This document shows, one piece after another, positions 1-6,328 of a stretch of 8,649 nucleotides of DNA. Positions within the stretch are counted from its first letter, which is position 1; every line of letters begins with the position of its first letter. The DNA lies in contig JBFICP010000136.1 of the NCBI GenBank assembly GCA_041581935.1, forward strand, positions 1-8,649, in the 5' to 3' direction. Both the position numbers and the translations under genes were made by a program. The notes under the pieces were generated by a model, which saw only the letters and a list, made by a program, of their open reading frames with translations, searched no databases and had not been told where the DNA came from. Source of the DNA: JAABYT01 sp041581935. Its GTDB lineage: Bacteria; Pseudomonadota; Gammaproteobacteria; HK1.

Positions 1-69
1 GAAGTCGAGCTGGCGCAGATCGCAGGCCCGGTACAGGGCCTTCGCTGGAAGTGGCTTCGGTGTTCTCAT
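1..69 (-). CDS. Lon-like AAA ATP-dependent protease, N-terminal fragment (runs off left edge)
   Basis: Only the first 23 codons are inside the window, read leftwards from an ATG at 69-67. The segment includes PLPAKALYRACD followed by LRQLDF. This resembles the N-terminus of the Lon-like proteases with an AAA_32-type ATPase region, where a proline-leucine start is followed by a motif like LYRRCDPxxFxF. Those proteins are cytoplasmic ATP-dependent proteases distinct from classical Lon. The ATG is chosen because the family motif begins a few residues after it. No strong Shine-Dalgarno sequence is visible upstream. The gene diverges from the host-attachment-family gene, with about 118 bp between the two starts. 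No ATPase or catalytic residues are in view, so the call depends on N-terminal similarity recognised by eye. Confidence 0.6.
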   Translation of the reverse strand, partial: MRTPKPLPAKALYRACDLRQLDF

Positions 70-128
70 GTTCGTGCCCGGTCGCTGCGCGTCCTTGACC
101 GAGATCACCCCAGCCGACCCGTGGGGCG

Positions 129-134
129 ATTATA
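129..134 (-). promoter_or_regulatory. Candidate -10 element for the Lon-like protease gene
   Basis: On the minus strand this hexamer reads TATAAT, a perfect sigma-70 -10 match, about 60 nt upstream of the protease ATG. No convincing -35 hexamer lies 16-18 bp further upstream. The overlapping plus-strand hexamer TATAGT at 131-136 could equally serve the divergent host-attachment-family gene. The call is inference from a short motif only. Confidence 0.3.
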
Positions 135-187
135 GTCGGCTAGCGTTGCGCCGGCTGCAGCCGCAAGCGCTTGACAGGAGGCCATTT

Positions 188-526
188 TTGTCAGCAGCGG
201 TGACATGGGTGGTGGTGGCCGACTCCCATCGGGCCACCATCTACGGCATTCCCAAAGGCATGGCGCGGCTGCGCGAGATCCGTGCGCTCGAGGGCTCGGC
301 GCGGCCCGGCAACGGCTTCGCCACCGAGCTGGCCGTGTACATCGAAGAGGCGCGCCGCGAGGGTCGCTTCGACGATCTCATCCTGGTGGCGGAGCCGTCC
401 TATCTCGCCGAGCTGCGGGCCCAGCTCGGCACCGGGCTTCGGCGTGCGCTGGTCGCCGAAATAGCCAAAAACCTGATCGGTGCCGGTTACGAGACGCTCC
501 AGGAGGAGGTATTGAGAGTGCTGTGA
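188..526 (+). CDS. Host attachment family protein (compact, 112 aa)
   Basis: The start is a TTG at 188, because a perfect AGGAGG lies at 176-181 with 6-nt spacing. An in-frame ATG at 68 would place that ribosome-binding site inside the coding region and add an N-terminus that does not look like the family. The protein opens with TWVVVADSHRATIY (residues 6-19), typical of the 'protein required for attachment to host cells' family (PF10116-like). It continues with FATELAVYIEEARREGRFDDLILVAEP (split here around residues 44-70) and ends with LVAEIAKNL (88-96), which matches the family's C-terminal core. Members are usually about 140-150 residues. This one is shorter because the linker between the first strand pair and the ELA helix (about residues 32-44) is very short. 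The protein is soluble, with no signal peptide or membrane segment. The family name comes from a rhizobial study and its biochemical role is not established. It sits alone between the divergent protease gene and the end of the fnr unit. Confidence 0.75.
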   Translation: MSAAVTWVVVADSHRATIYGIPKGMARLREIRALEGSARPGNGFATELAVYIEEARREGRFDDLILVAEPSYLAELRAQLGTGLRRALVAEIAKNLIGAGYETLQEEVLRVL

Positions 527-563
527 GCGTGCTCCCGGGGCGTCAGAGCAGGGGGCGCGAGGC

Positions 564-597
564 AAAAAAAAAGAGGCGATTCGGGGGAAATCGCCTC
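564..597 (-). terminator. Rho-independent terminator of the fnr unit
   Basis: A 9-bp perfect stem pairs 573-581 with 589-597 (GAGGCGATT with AATCGCCTC) around a 7-nt G-rich loop. It is flanked at 564-572 by nine A residues, which become a U run following the hairpin in a minus-strand transcript. It lies about 125 nt past the fnr stop codon and is therefore assigned to that gene. On the plus strand no U tract follows the stem, so it is a poor terminator for the host-attachment-family gene. Confidence 0.85.
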
Positions 598-722
598 ACT
601 AATGACACCTAGAGAGTTCAGGAAGAGATAGACGCGCTCGCGCACCTATCATCATCTTCAGTCTAGTCTGCCGCCCTCTGCCGTTGGTATAGGGGATTCC
701 ACGTATCCGGCGCCGGGCTGCA

Positions 723-1499
723 TCAGTGCAGCCCCGTGCCCGCCCGCGCGCGGCGCGGGCCGCTGTCCAGGGTCTCGTCTGCGAGCGTGGCCAGCCGATC
801 CATATCCACTATGCGCACCTCGTTGCGTCGAACCGCGAGCAGGCCGGCCTCCTGCAGGCGCGTCAATACCCGACTCACGGTCTCGACGGCGAGCGCCAGA
901 TAGCTGGCGATGTCGGCGCGAGACATGGGCAGATTGATCTCCGCGGCGGACAATCCCAGACGATGCTGCTGGGTGGATAACTGCAGCAGGAAGGCCGCCA
1001 TGCGCTGCTCGGCGGTCTTTTGGCCGAGAATCAGGAGCAGTGCCTCGTGGTCCACGATCCGGCGGCTCAGCGTTTTCATCATCAGGCTCTGTGTCAACGG
1101 CGATCGGCCGCACAGGCGCAGCAGCTGCTCGAACGGCAACGGGCAGACGCACGACGTATCGAGCACCATCGCGTTGCACAGATGACGGCCCGACTCGATG
1201 GCATCCAGCCCTACGACGTCCCCTGGCATGTGAAAGCCGATGACCTGCTCTTCGCCGTCATGCAGGATGACGTACGTCTTCACCGCCCCGGCGCGCACCA
1301 TGTAGACATTACGGAATGCTTCGGCTGCGCGGAAAAGATGGTCACCCCGATGGTGCACCCGTGGCACCACCGAGATCGCGTCACAGGCGTTCGTGCCGCA
1401 GCCATTGTCGGACCTTGCGAGGCACTGCTCGCGAAACATGCACTCGCTGCAGGTATTTTCCCTCGGTCTGATGGGTACAATCTCTGCTCCGGTCTGCAT
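723..1499 (-). CDS. fnr: FNR-type oxygen-sensing transcription regulator (Crp/Fnr family)
   Basis: A 258-residue cytoplasmic regulator that should dimerise and bind DNA when its [4Fe-4S] cluster is intact under low oxygen. Visible features: an N-terminal cysteine cluster C17-x2-C20-x5-C26 with the same spacing as E. coli FNR C20/C23/C29; a fourth ligand at C119 in the context VCPLPF (E. coli C122); a cyclic-nucleotide-binding-like beta barrel (about 45-130) with GFHMPGDVVGLDAI; a dimer helix (about 135-160); and a winged helix-turn-helix (about 190-225). The recognition helix carries ETVSR (E206, S209, R210), the residues that read TTGAT-N4-ATCAA sites in FNR/Anr. Extra cysteines at 34, 39, 108, 117 and 130, and an arginine-rich tail after residue 245, are not obvious FNR features. 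The ATG at 1499 has an AAGGGGAG ribosome-binding site upstream. It lies 130 nt downstream of fixJ on the same strand, so it may be co-transcribed or have its own promoter. Members of this group are also named Anr or FixK-like. Confidence 0.92.
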   Translation of the reverse strand: MQTGAEIVPIRPRENTCSECMFREQCLARSDNGCGTNACDAISVVPRVHHRGDHLFRAAEAFRNVYMVRAGAVKTYVILHDGEEQVIGFHMPGDVVGLDAIESGRHLCNAMVLDTSCVCPLPFEQLLRLCGRSPLTQSLMMKTLSRRIVDHEALLLILGQKTAEQRMAAFLLQLSTQQHRLGLSAAEINLPMSRADIASYLALAVETVSRVLTRLQEAGLLAVRRNEVRIVDMDRLATLADETLDSGPRRARAGTGLH

Positions 1500-1629
1500 C
1501 GTCCGCTCCCCTTATTTTGCGTTCATCCATTTCCAGTATCGGGGAGGGCGGGGGGCCCCGGTATACGTGATTACCCCTAGGCACACTGCGGATTGCCGTC
1601 GGGTCGTGCGGGGGCGTGGAGGCGTCGAT
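1500..1629 (-). promoter_or_regulatory. fixJ-fnr intergenic region, possible fnr promoter
   Basis: A 130-nt gap separates the fixJ stop from the fnr ATG, unlike the overlap of fixL and fixJ. It is long enough to hold an independent fnr promoter. The segment at about 1560-1577 (plus strand GTATACGTGATTACCCC) is faintly like published FixJ-target sequences of the GTAxGTAGTTTCCC type. The flanking sequence contains the palindrome GGGGCCCC. No TTGAT-N4-ATCAA FNR site and no clear sigma-70 hexamer pair was found. There is no hairpin followed by a T-run, so no terminator separates the two genes. Confidence 0.25.
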
Positions 1630-2247
1630 TCAGAGCGCGCCGTGACCCTGGGGCAGCACCATGCGCATCAGCTCGGCGAGCGAGCGCGCCTGCATCTTTT
1701 TCATGATGCGCGCGCGATGCAGCTCGACGGTGCGCTCACTGATGGCGAGCTCGATGGCGATGACCTTGTTCGCTTTTCCGGCCACCACCAGCGACATCAC
1801 CTCGCGCTCGCGCGGTGTGAGCAGGGCCATGCGTTCCGCGACCACCGATTCGTGATCCGCCAGCTCGCGAATCTCCACGTCCTTGGCGATGGCCTGGTGG
1901 ATAAGATCCAATAACGCCTGGGGATTGAAGGGCTTTTCGACGAAGTCGACGGCGCCGCCCTTGAGCGCTCGCACCGCGGCCGGCACGTCACCGTGCCCGG
2001 TCAGGACAATGACCGGAATGCGAATATCGTCGCTGGAAAGTTTTTCCTGGAGCTCGAGACCTGACATGCCCGGCATACGGATGTCGGTGATCAGGCATCC
2101 GCAACGATTCGGTCGGTAGGCATCGAGAAACGCCTTTGCGCTATCGAACGTTTCGGCCTCGAGGCCCACGGAGTTAACCAGCAGAGCGAGGCTCTCGCGA
2201 ACCGCCTCGTCGTCGTCGACCACGAATACGGTGCTCGGTGCGCTCAA
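1630..2247 (-). CDS. fixJ: FixJ-type response regulator (receiver plus LuxR-type HTH)
   Basis: A 205-residue response regulator, close to the roughly 204 residues of rhizobial FixJ. The start is taken as the TTG at 2247-2245, which has AGGAG 9 nt upstream and forms TTGA with the fixL stop, so the two are translationally coupled. An in-frame ATG at 2316 would instead overlap fixL by 73 nt and add a tail atypical of the family. The receiver domain (about 5-120) has acidic pocket D11/D12/D13, phosphoacceptor D55 in TDIRMPGMSG, switch residue T83 in VLTGHGD, and K105 in EKPF. The C-terminal LuxR/NarL helix-turn-helix (about 142-200) includes LTPREREV and the NKVIAIELAISERTVELHR helix pair. In rhizobia, phospho-FixJ activates fixK and other micro-aerobic genes. 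Here the likely targets are the neighbouring fnr and/or the cco operon, but that is inference. Its kinase partner is the adjacent fixL product. Confidence 0.9.
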   Translation of the reverse strand: MSAPSTVFVVDDDEAVRESLALLVNSVGLEAETFDSAKAFLDAYRPNRCGCLITDIRMPGMSGLELQEKLSSDDIRIPVIVLTGHGDVPAAVRALKGGAVDFVEKPFNPQALLDLIHQAIAKDVEIRELADHESVVAERMALLTPREREVMSLVVAGKANKVIAIELAISERTVELHRARIMKKMQARSLAELMRMVLPQGHGAL

Positions 2248-3443
2248 GGCGTGTTGCTCCTGCGCGTCGGAAGTGCAACGTGAAAAATCGCGCCAGCCGC
2301 ACCTTCGCTGGCCCACAGGCGGCCGCCATGATCGTCGATAATGGTGCGGCTGATGGAGAGCCCCATACCGAGGCCGTCGGGCTTGGTGGTGAAAAATGTT
2401 TCGAAAGCTCGCTCGGGGCCGGCGTCGCCAAAACCACCGCCGGTGTCCTCGACCTCGAGCACGATCCCCAGACCCGGATCGGTGCGGGTGCGGATAGTGA
2501 GCGTGCGATTGCCGCGCTCGACGTCCTCGAGAACATCCATGGCATTGCGCACAAGATTGAGCACCACCTGCTCGAGCTGGATGCGGTTGCCCTCGACCGG
2601 CGGCAGGCCTTTATCGAGCAAAACGTGAAGTGTGATTGCGTTGGTAACGAGCTCGTTGCTGACCAGCCCGAGCATGTCGCGCACCAGCTCGTTCATATCG
2701 GCTTCGACGTGCTCGCGCTCGCCCTTGCGCGCCAGCCGGCGCAGATGGCGGGTAATGAGTCCCGCTCGCTGTCCCTGGGCGGCGATCTGCTCGAGGGCAT
2801 TTTCGAGTCTTCTCGGATTGGGGTTACCGGATCGCAGCAGGCGCAGACACGCCTCGGCGAAGCTGACGATAGCGGTCAGGGGCTGGTTGATCTCGTGGGC
2901 AATTCCCGAGCTGAGCTCACCGATGGTGGAAAGCCGTGCCGCGTGGGAAAGCTCCTCACGGCGCCTGCGCGCCTCTTCCTCGGCGCGGCGGCGATCGGAG
3001 ATATCGCGCACCAGTCCCGTGAACAGCCGCCGGCCACCGACGTGGAACTCACTCACGGCCAGATCGACGGGGAAACGTGTGCCGTCCTTGCGCAGTCCCT
3101 CGACCTCGCGTCCGATTCCGATAATTTTTGCCTTCCCCGTCTCCAGGTACCGGGCGATGTAGTCGTCGTGGTGATCGCGGTACGGCGCCGGCATGAGCAG
3201 CTTGACGTTCTGTCCGACCAGCTCGTCGGTCGTGTAACCGAAAATTCGCATGGTGGCAACATTTACTGACTCAATGATGCCGCCCTCGTCGATCGTGATA
3301 ATGCCGTCCACGGCCGTGTCGAGTATCGCCTTCAGCCGCGCTTCACTGTCGTCCAGTTGCTCGCGCGCGCGTTCGAGCGCCCGGCTTTCCGCGGGCACCG
3401 CGGCCTGCTTCCCGACTTCTCCAGAAGTGCGTCTGCGATCCAT
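2244..3443 (-). CDS. fixL: FixL-type heme PAS oxygen-sensor histidine kinase
   Basis: A 399-residue soluble sensor kinase with no membrane helix, so it is cytoplasmic like Bradyrhizobium FixL. Domains: a short N-terminal helix (about 20-37), a PAS domain (about 35-150), a coiled-coil linker (about 150-170), HisKA and HATPase. The PAS domain has the FixL heme signature: H92 in RDHHDDYIARY aligns with the proximal heme histidine, and R112 in IIGIGRE aligns with the distal arginine (R220 in Bradyrhizobium) that contacts bound oxygen. The kinase core has phosphoacceptor H183 in GIAHEINQPLTA, an N box with N300 (VRNAMD), a G1 box DTGGGF (333-338), an F box with FFTTK (350-354) and a G2 box GLGMGLS (357-363). 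Oxygen binding to the heme should shut off autophosphorylation. The ATG at 3443 has GAGGA 9 nt upstream. Its stop overlaps the fixJ start by 4 nt. The gene is divergent from the oxidase operon. Heme binding is predicted from motif conservation only. Confidence 0.92.
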   Translation of the reverse strand: MDRRRTSGEVGKQAAVPAESRALERAREQLDDSEARLKAILDTAVDGIITIDEGGIIESVNVATMRIFGYTTDELVGQNVKLLMPAPYRDHHDDYIARYLETGKAKIIGIGREVEGLRKDGTRFPVDLAVSEFHVGGRRLFTGLVRDISDRRRAEEEARRRREELSHAARLSTIGELSSGIAHEINQPLTAIVSFAEACLRLLRSGNPNPRRLENALEQIAAQGQRAGLITRHLRRLARKGEREHVEADMNELVRDMLGLVSNELVTNAITLHVLLDKGLPPVEGNRIQLEQVVLNLVRNAMDVLEDVERGNRTLTIRTRTDPGLGIVLEVEDTGGGFGDAGPERAFETFFTTKPDGLGMGLSISRTIIDDHGGRLWASEGAAGAIFHVALPTRRSNTP

Positions 3444-3545
3444 GCGTGCATATCCTCACGGGCCGTGGGGATAGTCAAGTCGAGCCCCGCGCACGACGCC
3501 CGTTTTTGAGCGTGGCGGTGCCGGCTCAGAATCTCCCGGAGGCGG

Positions 3546-3559
3546 TTGATTCGGGTCAA
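3546..3559. promoter_or_regulatory. FNR/Anr/FixK-type binding site upstream of the cbb3 operon
   Basis: The sequence TTGATTCGGGTCAA matches the FNR consensus TTGAT-N4-ATCAA at 9 of 10 defined positions. It also satisfies the looser TTGA-N6-TCAA form used by FixK proteins. It lies in the divergent region, 90 nt before the first gene of the plus-strand operon and 102 nt before fixL. Its centre (3552.5) would be near -41.5 of a start at about 3594, with the -10 window falling on AT-containing sequence around 3580-3588 (TAGTAAGCT). That fits a class II FNR-activated promoter. The regulator with matching recognition residues is encoded nearby at 723-1499. Because the site is nearly palindromic, an effect on fixL is also possible. 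Confidence 0.8.
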
Positions 3560-3603
3560 TATCGCGGAGGCGCCCGTTTTAGTAAGCTGTGCTCCTTCGC
3601 AGA

Positions 3604-3619
3604 GCCGCCCGCAGGCGGC
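3604..3619 (+). other. GC-rich hairpin in the operon leader
   Basis: GCCGCC at 3604-3609 pairs perfectly with GGCGGC at 3614-3619 around a 4-nt loop. It falls between the predicted transcription start and the ribosome-binding site of the Yip1-like gene. No U tract follows, so it is not a terminator. It may stabilise the mRNA 5' end or be a chance structure in GC-rich DNA. Confidence 0.3.
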
Positions 3620-3649
3620 GCGCGTCTCCAGCGTGCGGGGAGGAGACTC

Positions 3650-4252
3650 ATGTCGTTCGGCCACGTGCTCAAGCTGTTCTTTAACCCCAGATCCGGTTGG
3701 ACCGCCATCCACGGCCACCGGTACTCCGTCGGTGGTGTCTTGCTTCAGCACACGGTCATCTTTGCACTGATCCCCGCCGTTGCGGGCTACGTGGGCACCA
3801 GCCAGGTGGGCTGGCAGATCGCCGGCGGCGAAGTGGTGCGGATTACCGCTGAGAGTGCCGGCAGAATCGCCGTCATTTATTACCTGGCAATGCTGGCGGG
3901 CGTGGGAACCGTCGGCTGGGCCATTCACTGGATGGGCCGGACTTACGGCGCCGACCAGCCGCTCGGCCAGTGCCTGGCGCTGGCGTCGTTCACGGCAACC
4001 CCGCTGTTTCTGATCGGCGCACTGCAGGCCTATCCGGTGCTGTGGTTGAATCTGATCGCCGGCCTGCCTGCGCTCGCGTTCACGACCTTCCTGTTCTACT
4101 CCGGGGTGCCCATCATGATGGAGATCCCTCCCGAGAGGGGCTTCCTGTTCTCCTCGGCGGTGCTCGCGTTCGGTCTCGTGACCCTTGTCGCGCTGCTCGC
4201 CGTCACCGCGCTGCTCTGGGGCAGCGGTTTCGCACCGACGTTCACCAGCTGA
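3650..4252 (+). CDS. Yip1-family integral membrane protein
   Basis: A 200-residue inner-membrane protein with an N-terminal cytoplasmic signature HVLKLFFNPRSGW (5-17) typical of bacterial Yip1-family proteins (PF04893). About five hydrophobic segments follow: roughly 29-49, 72-96, 108-127, 131-157 and 165-190. A conserved-looking patch, YSGVPIMMEIPPERG (150-164), links the last two. The ATG at 3650 is preferred because GGGGAGGAG lies at 3637-3645; the reading frame stays open further upstream but has no comparable site. It is the first gene of the operon, 29 nt before ccoN and directly downstream of the FNR-type site. The family's molecular function in bacteria is unknown. The position suggests a role linked to cbb3 oxidase production or to low-oxygen membranes, which is inference from context only. 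Confidence 0.78.
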   Translation: MSFGHVLKLFFNPRSGWTAIHGHRYSVGGVLLQHTVIFALIPAVAGYVGTSQVGWQIAGGEVVRITAESAGRIAVIYYLAMLAGVGTVGWAIHWMGRTYGADQPLGQCLALASFTATPLFLIGALQAYPVLWLNLIAGLPALAFTTFLFYSGVPIMMEIPPERGFLFSSAVLAFGLVTLVALLAVTALLWGSGFAPTFTS

Positions 4253-4281
4253 CCATGTCCATCACGATCGCGGAGGATTAG

Positions 4282-5697
4282 ATGGCAGAAGCTCAAACGT
4301 ACAACTACAAGGTCGTGCGTCAGTTCGCCGTGATGACCATCGTGTGGGGCATCGTGGGAATGACGGTGGGAGTGTTCATCGCGGCCCAGCTCGCCTGGCC
4401 GGCGCTCAATTTTGATACTCCATGGCTGACTTTCAGCCGTTTGCGGCCGCTGCACACCAATGCTGTGATTTTCGCTTTTGGCGGCTCCGCGCTCTTTGCC
4501 TCCTCGTACTACGTGGTGCAACGCACGTGCCACGTGCGTCTGTTCTCCGATCGGCTGGCGGCGTTCACGTTCTGGGGCTGGCAGGCGGTCATCGTGCTCG
4601 CAGCGATCACGCTGCCGCTCGGTATCACCACCACCAAGGAGTACGCCGAGCTCGAGTGGCCCATCGATGTGCTGATTGCCGTCGTCTGGGTGGCCTACGC
4701 GATCGTGTTTCTCGCCACCATCGTCAAGCGACGCGTCAATCATATCTACGTGGCTAACTGGTTTTTCGCGGCCTTTATCCTCACCGTTGCGGTGCTGCAC
4801 GTCGTCAACAGCGCGGCTCTACCGGTGAGTCTGTGGAAATCCTACTCCGTGTACGCGGGCGTTCAGGATGCAATGGTGCAGTGGTGGTATGGACACAACG
4901 CCGTCGGATTTTTTCTGACCGCGGGATTTCTCGGCATGATGTACTACTTCGTGCCGAAGCAGGCCAACCGGCCGATCTACTCGTACCGACTATCCATCGT
5001 GCATTTCTGGGCGCTGATCTTCACCTATGTGTGGGCGGGACCTCACCATCTTCACTATACGGCGCTTCCCGATTGGGCCCAGTCTCTCGGCATGGTCATG
5101 TCGATCATCCTTCTCGCGCCATCCTGGGGTGGCATGATCAACGGAATCATGACGCTCTCAGGTGCATGGGAGAAGCTGCGCACCGATCCGGTACTGCGCT
5201 TTCTGATCGTCTCGATCTCTTTCTATGGCATGTCGACTTTCGAAGGACCGATGATGGCCATCAAGACCGTCAACGCCCTGTCTCATTACACCGACTGGAC
5301 CATCGGCCACGTGCATTCCGGGGCACTCGGCTGGGTCGCGCTCATCTCGTTCGGCACCATGTATTATCTGATACCGAGGCTCTTCGACCGCGAGCTCTAC
5401 AGCCTGCGCCTGGTCGAGCTCCACTTCTGGATCGCGACTGTCGGCATCGTTCTCTACATCACCGCAATGTGGGTCTCGGGGATCATGCAGGGACTGATGT
5501 GGCGGGCAGTGAATACCGACGGCACCCTTACCTACAGCTTCGTCGAGTCGGTGCAGGCCATGCACCCGTTCTACGTCATCCGCTTTCTCGGCGGTTTCCT
5601 ATTCCTCATCGGCGCAGTCATCATGGCCTACAACCTGTGGAAGACCGTGGCGGGTGCAAAGTCCGTCGAAGCCGCCATTCCCGCTCCGGCGCACTGA
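4282..5697 (+). CDS. ccoN: cbb3-type cytochrome c oxidase catalytic subunit I
   Basis: A 471-residue polytopic inner-membrane protein that reduces oxygen to water at a heme b3-CuB site and pumps protons. The expected ligands are all visible, with positions about two lower than in the Pseudomonas stutzeri enzyme: H58 (low-spin heme b) in RPLHTNAVIFAF; H205 (CuB) in WYGHNAVGFF; Y249 (the tyrosine cross-linked to H205) in TYVWAGPHHLHY; H255 and H256 (CuB); and H343 (heme b3) and H345 (heme b) in IGHVHSGALGW. E321 in STFEGPMM is also conserved. About twelve hydrophobic helices are spread along the chain. Length is normal. The ATG at 4282 has GGAGG at 4272-4276. A tiny reading frame, ATG at 4255 to TAG at 4279-4281, ends on the base just before this start. 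ccoO follows after 12 nt, within one transcription unit. Confidence 0.98.
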   Translation: MAEAQTYNYKVVRQFAVMTIVWGIVGMTVGVFIAAQLAWPALNFDTPWLTFSRLRPLHTNAVIFAFGGSALFASSYYVVQRTCHVRLFSDRLAAFTFWGWQAVIVLAAITLPLGITTTKEYAELEWPIDVLIAVVWVAYAIVFLATIVKRRVNHIYVANWFFAAFILTVAVLHVVNSAALPVSLWKSYSVYAGVQDAMVQWWYGHNAVGFFLTAGFLGMMYYFVPKQANRPIYSYRLSIVHFWALIFTYVWAGPHHLHYTALPDWAQSLGMVMSIILLAPSWGGMINGIMTLSGAWEKLRTDPVLRFLIVSISFYGMSTFEGPMMAIKTVNALSHYTDWTIGHVHSGALGWVALISFGTMYYLIPRLFDRELYSLRLVELHFWIATVGIVLYITAMWVSGIMQGLMWRAVNTDGTLTYSFVESVQAMHPFYVIRFLGGFLFLIGAVIMAYNLWKTVAGAKSVEAAIPAPAH

Positions 5698-5709
5698 GGA
5701 GTCGCACTG

Positions 5710-6324
5710 ATGGCAACAGGACACGAGAGGCTCGAAACAAACATCGGATTGATGGTCGTGCTGATTGTGCTGGTGATCAGCGTCGGCGGAATCGTGACCG
5801 TTGTTCCGCAGTTCTTCCAGGGTGAGCTGCTGACGCCGGTCAAGGGGCTCGAGCCGCGCGATCCGCTGGAACTCGCCGGTATGGATATCTACATACGCGA
5901 GTCGTGCAACACCTGTCATTCGCAGATGATTCGTCCGTTTCGTGCCGAGACCGAGCGCTACGGGCACTATTCGGTCGCCGGCGAGTTCGTCTACGACCGG
6001 CCATTTCAGTGGGGATCCAAGCGTACCGGCCCGGATCTGCACCGAGTCGGGGGACGCTACAGCGATGCCTGGCATCGCGTGCATCTCATCAATCCGCGCG
6101 ACGTGGTTCCCGAGTCCGTAATGCCGGGATATCCGTGGCTCGAGGACAACCCCGTCGACGCGAGTCTCATCCAGCGCAAGATGCGCGTGCTGCGCGCGCT
6201 CGGTCATCCCTACAGCGACCTGGCGATCGAGCAGGCCCCGCAGGCGCTCGAGGGAAAGACGGAGATGGATGCCATCATTGCCTACCTGCAGGATCTCGGG
6301 ACATCCATCAAGGCGCGCAGGTAG
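5710..6324 (+). CDS. ccoO: cbb3-type cytochrome c oxidase subunit II (monoheme cytochrome c)
   Basis: A 204-residue protein anchored by one N-terminal helix (about 12-33) with a periplasmic mono-heme cytochrome c domain. The heme-c site is C66-N-T-C69-H70 in ESCNTCHSQMIRPF, and the axial methionine is M138 in ESVMPGYPWL. YGHYSVAGEFVYDRPFQWG (84-102) and KRTGPDLHRVGGRYSD (104-119) are hallmark CcoO segments. It passes electrons from CcoP to the CcoN hemes. The ATG has a GAGGAG ribosome-binding site at 5696-5701 that overlaps the ccoN stop codon, so translation of the two is probably coupled. ccoQ starts 4 nt after its stop. Length and motifs are typical, with nothing missing. Confidence 0.97.
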   Translation: MATGHERLETNIGLMVVLIVLVISVGGIVTVVPQFFQGELLTPVKGLEPRDPLELAGMDIYIRESCNTCHSQMIRPFRAETERYGHYSVAGEFVYDRPFQWGSKRTGPDLHRVGGRYSDAWHRVHLINPRDVVPESVMPGYPWLEDNPVDASLIQRKMRVLRALGHPYSDLAIEQAPQALEGKTEMDAIIAYLQDLGTSIKARR

Positions 6325-6328
6325 CGAG

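Noticed and set aside
68..187. N-terminal extension of the host-attachment-family protein from the ATG at 68
   Set aside because: The AGGAGG at 176-181 is ideally placed for TTG 188. The extension does not resemble the family and would overlap the start of the divergent protease gene.
564..597. Terminator for the host-attachment-family gene (plus strand)
   Set aside because: On the plus strand the stem is preceded, not followed, by the A/T run, so it works only for minus-strand transcripts.
1545..1560. G-rich tract with GGGGCCCC as a terminator after fixJ
   Set aside because: The self-complementary core has no loop and no U tract follows in the minus-strand direction, so nothing supports termination there.
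2248..2316. ATG at 2316 as the fixJ start
   Set aside because: It lies 73 nt inside fixL and gives an atypical N-terminal tail. TTG 2247 has AGGAG nearby, a 4-nt coupling overlap and the normal FixJ length.
2238..3269. Long open frame (343 codons) on the plus strand opposite fixL
   Set aside because: It is antisense to fixL, whose sensor and kinase motifs are all intact. The antisense protein shows no recognisable domain. High-GC coding DNA commonly leaves such open frames.
4833..5825. 330-codon open frame inside ccoN in another frame
   Set aside because: ccoN carries every expected metal ligand in its own frame. The alternative product is arginine- and histidine-rich with no domain, typical of a shifted frame in GC-rich DNA.
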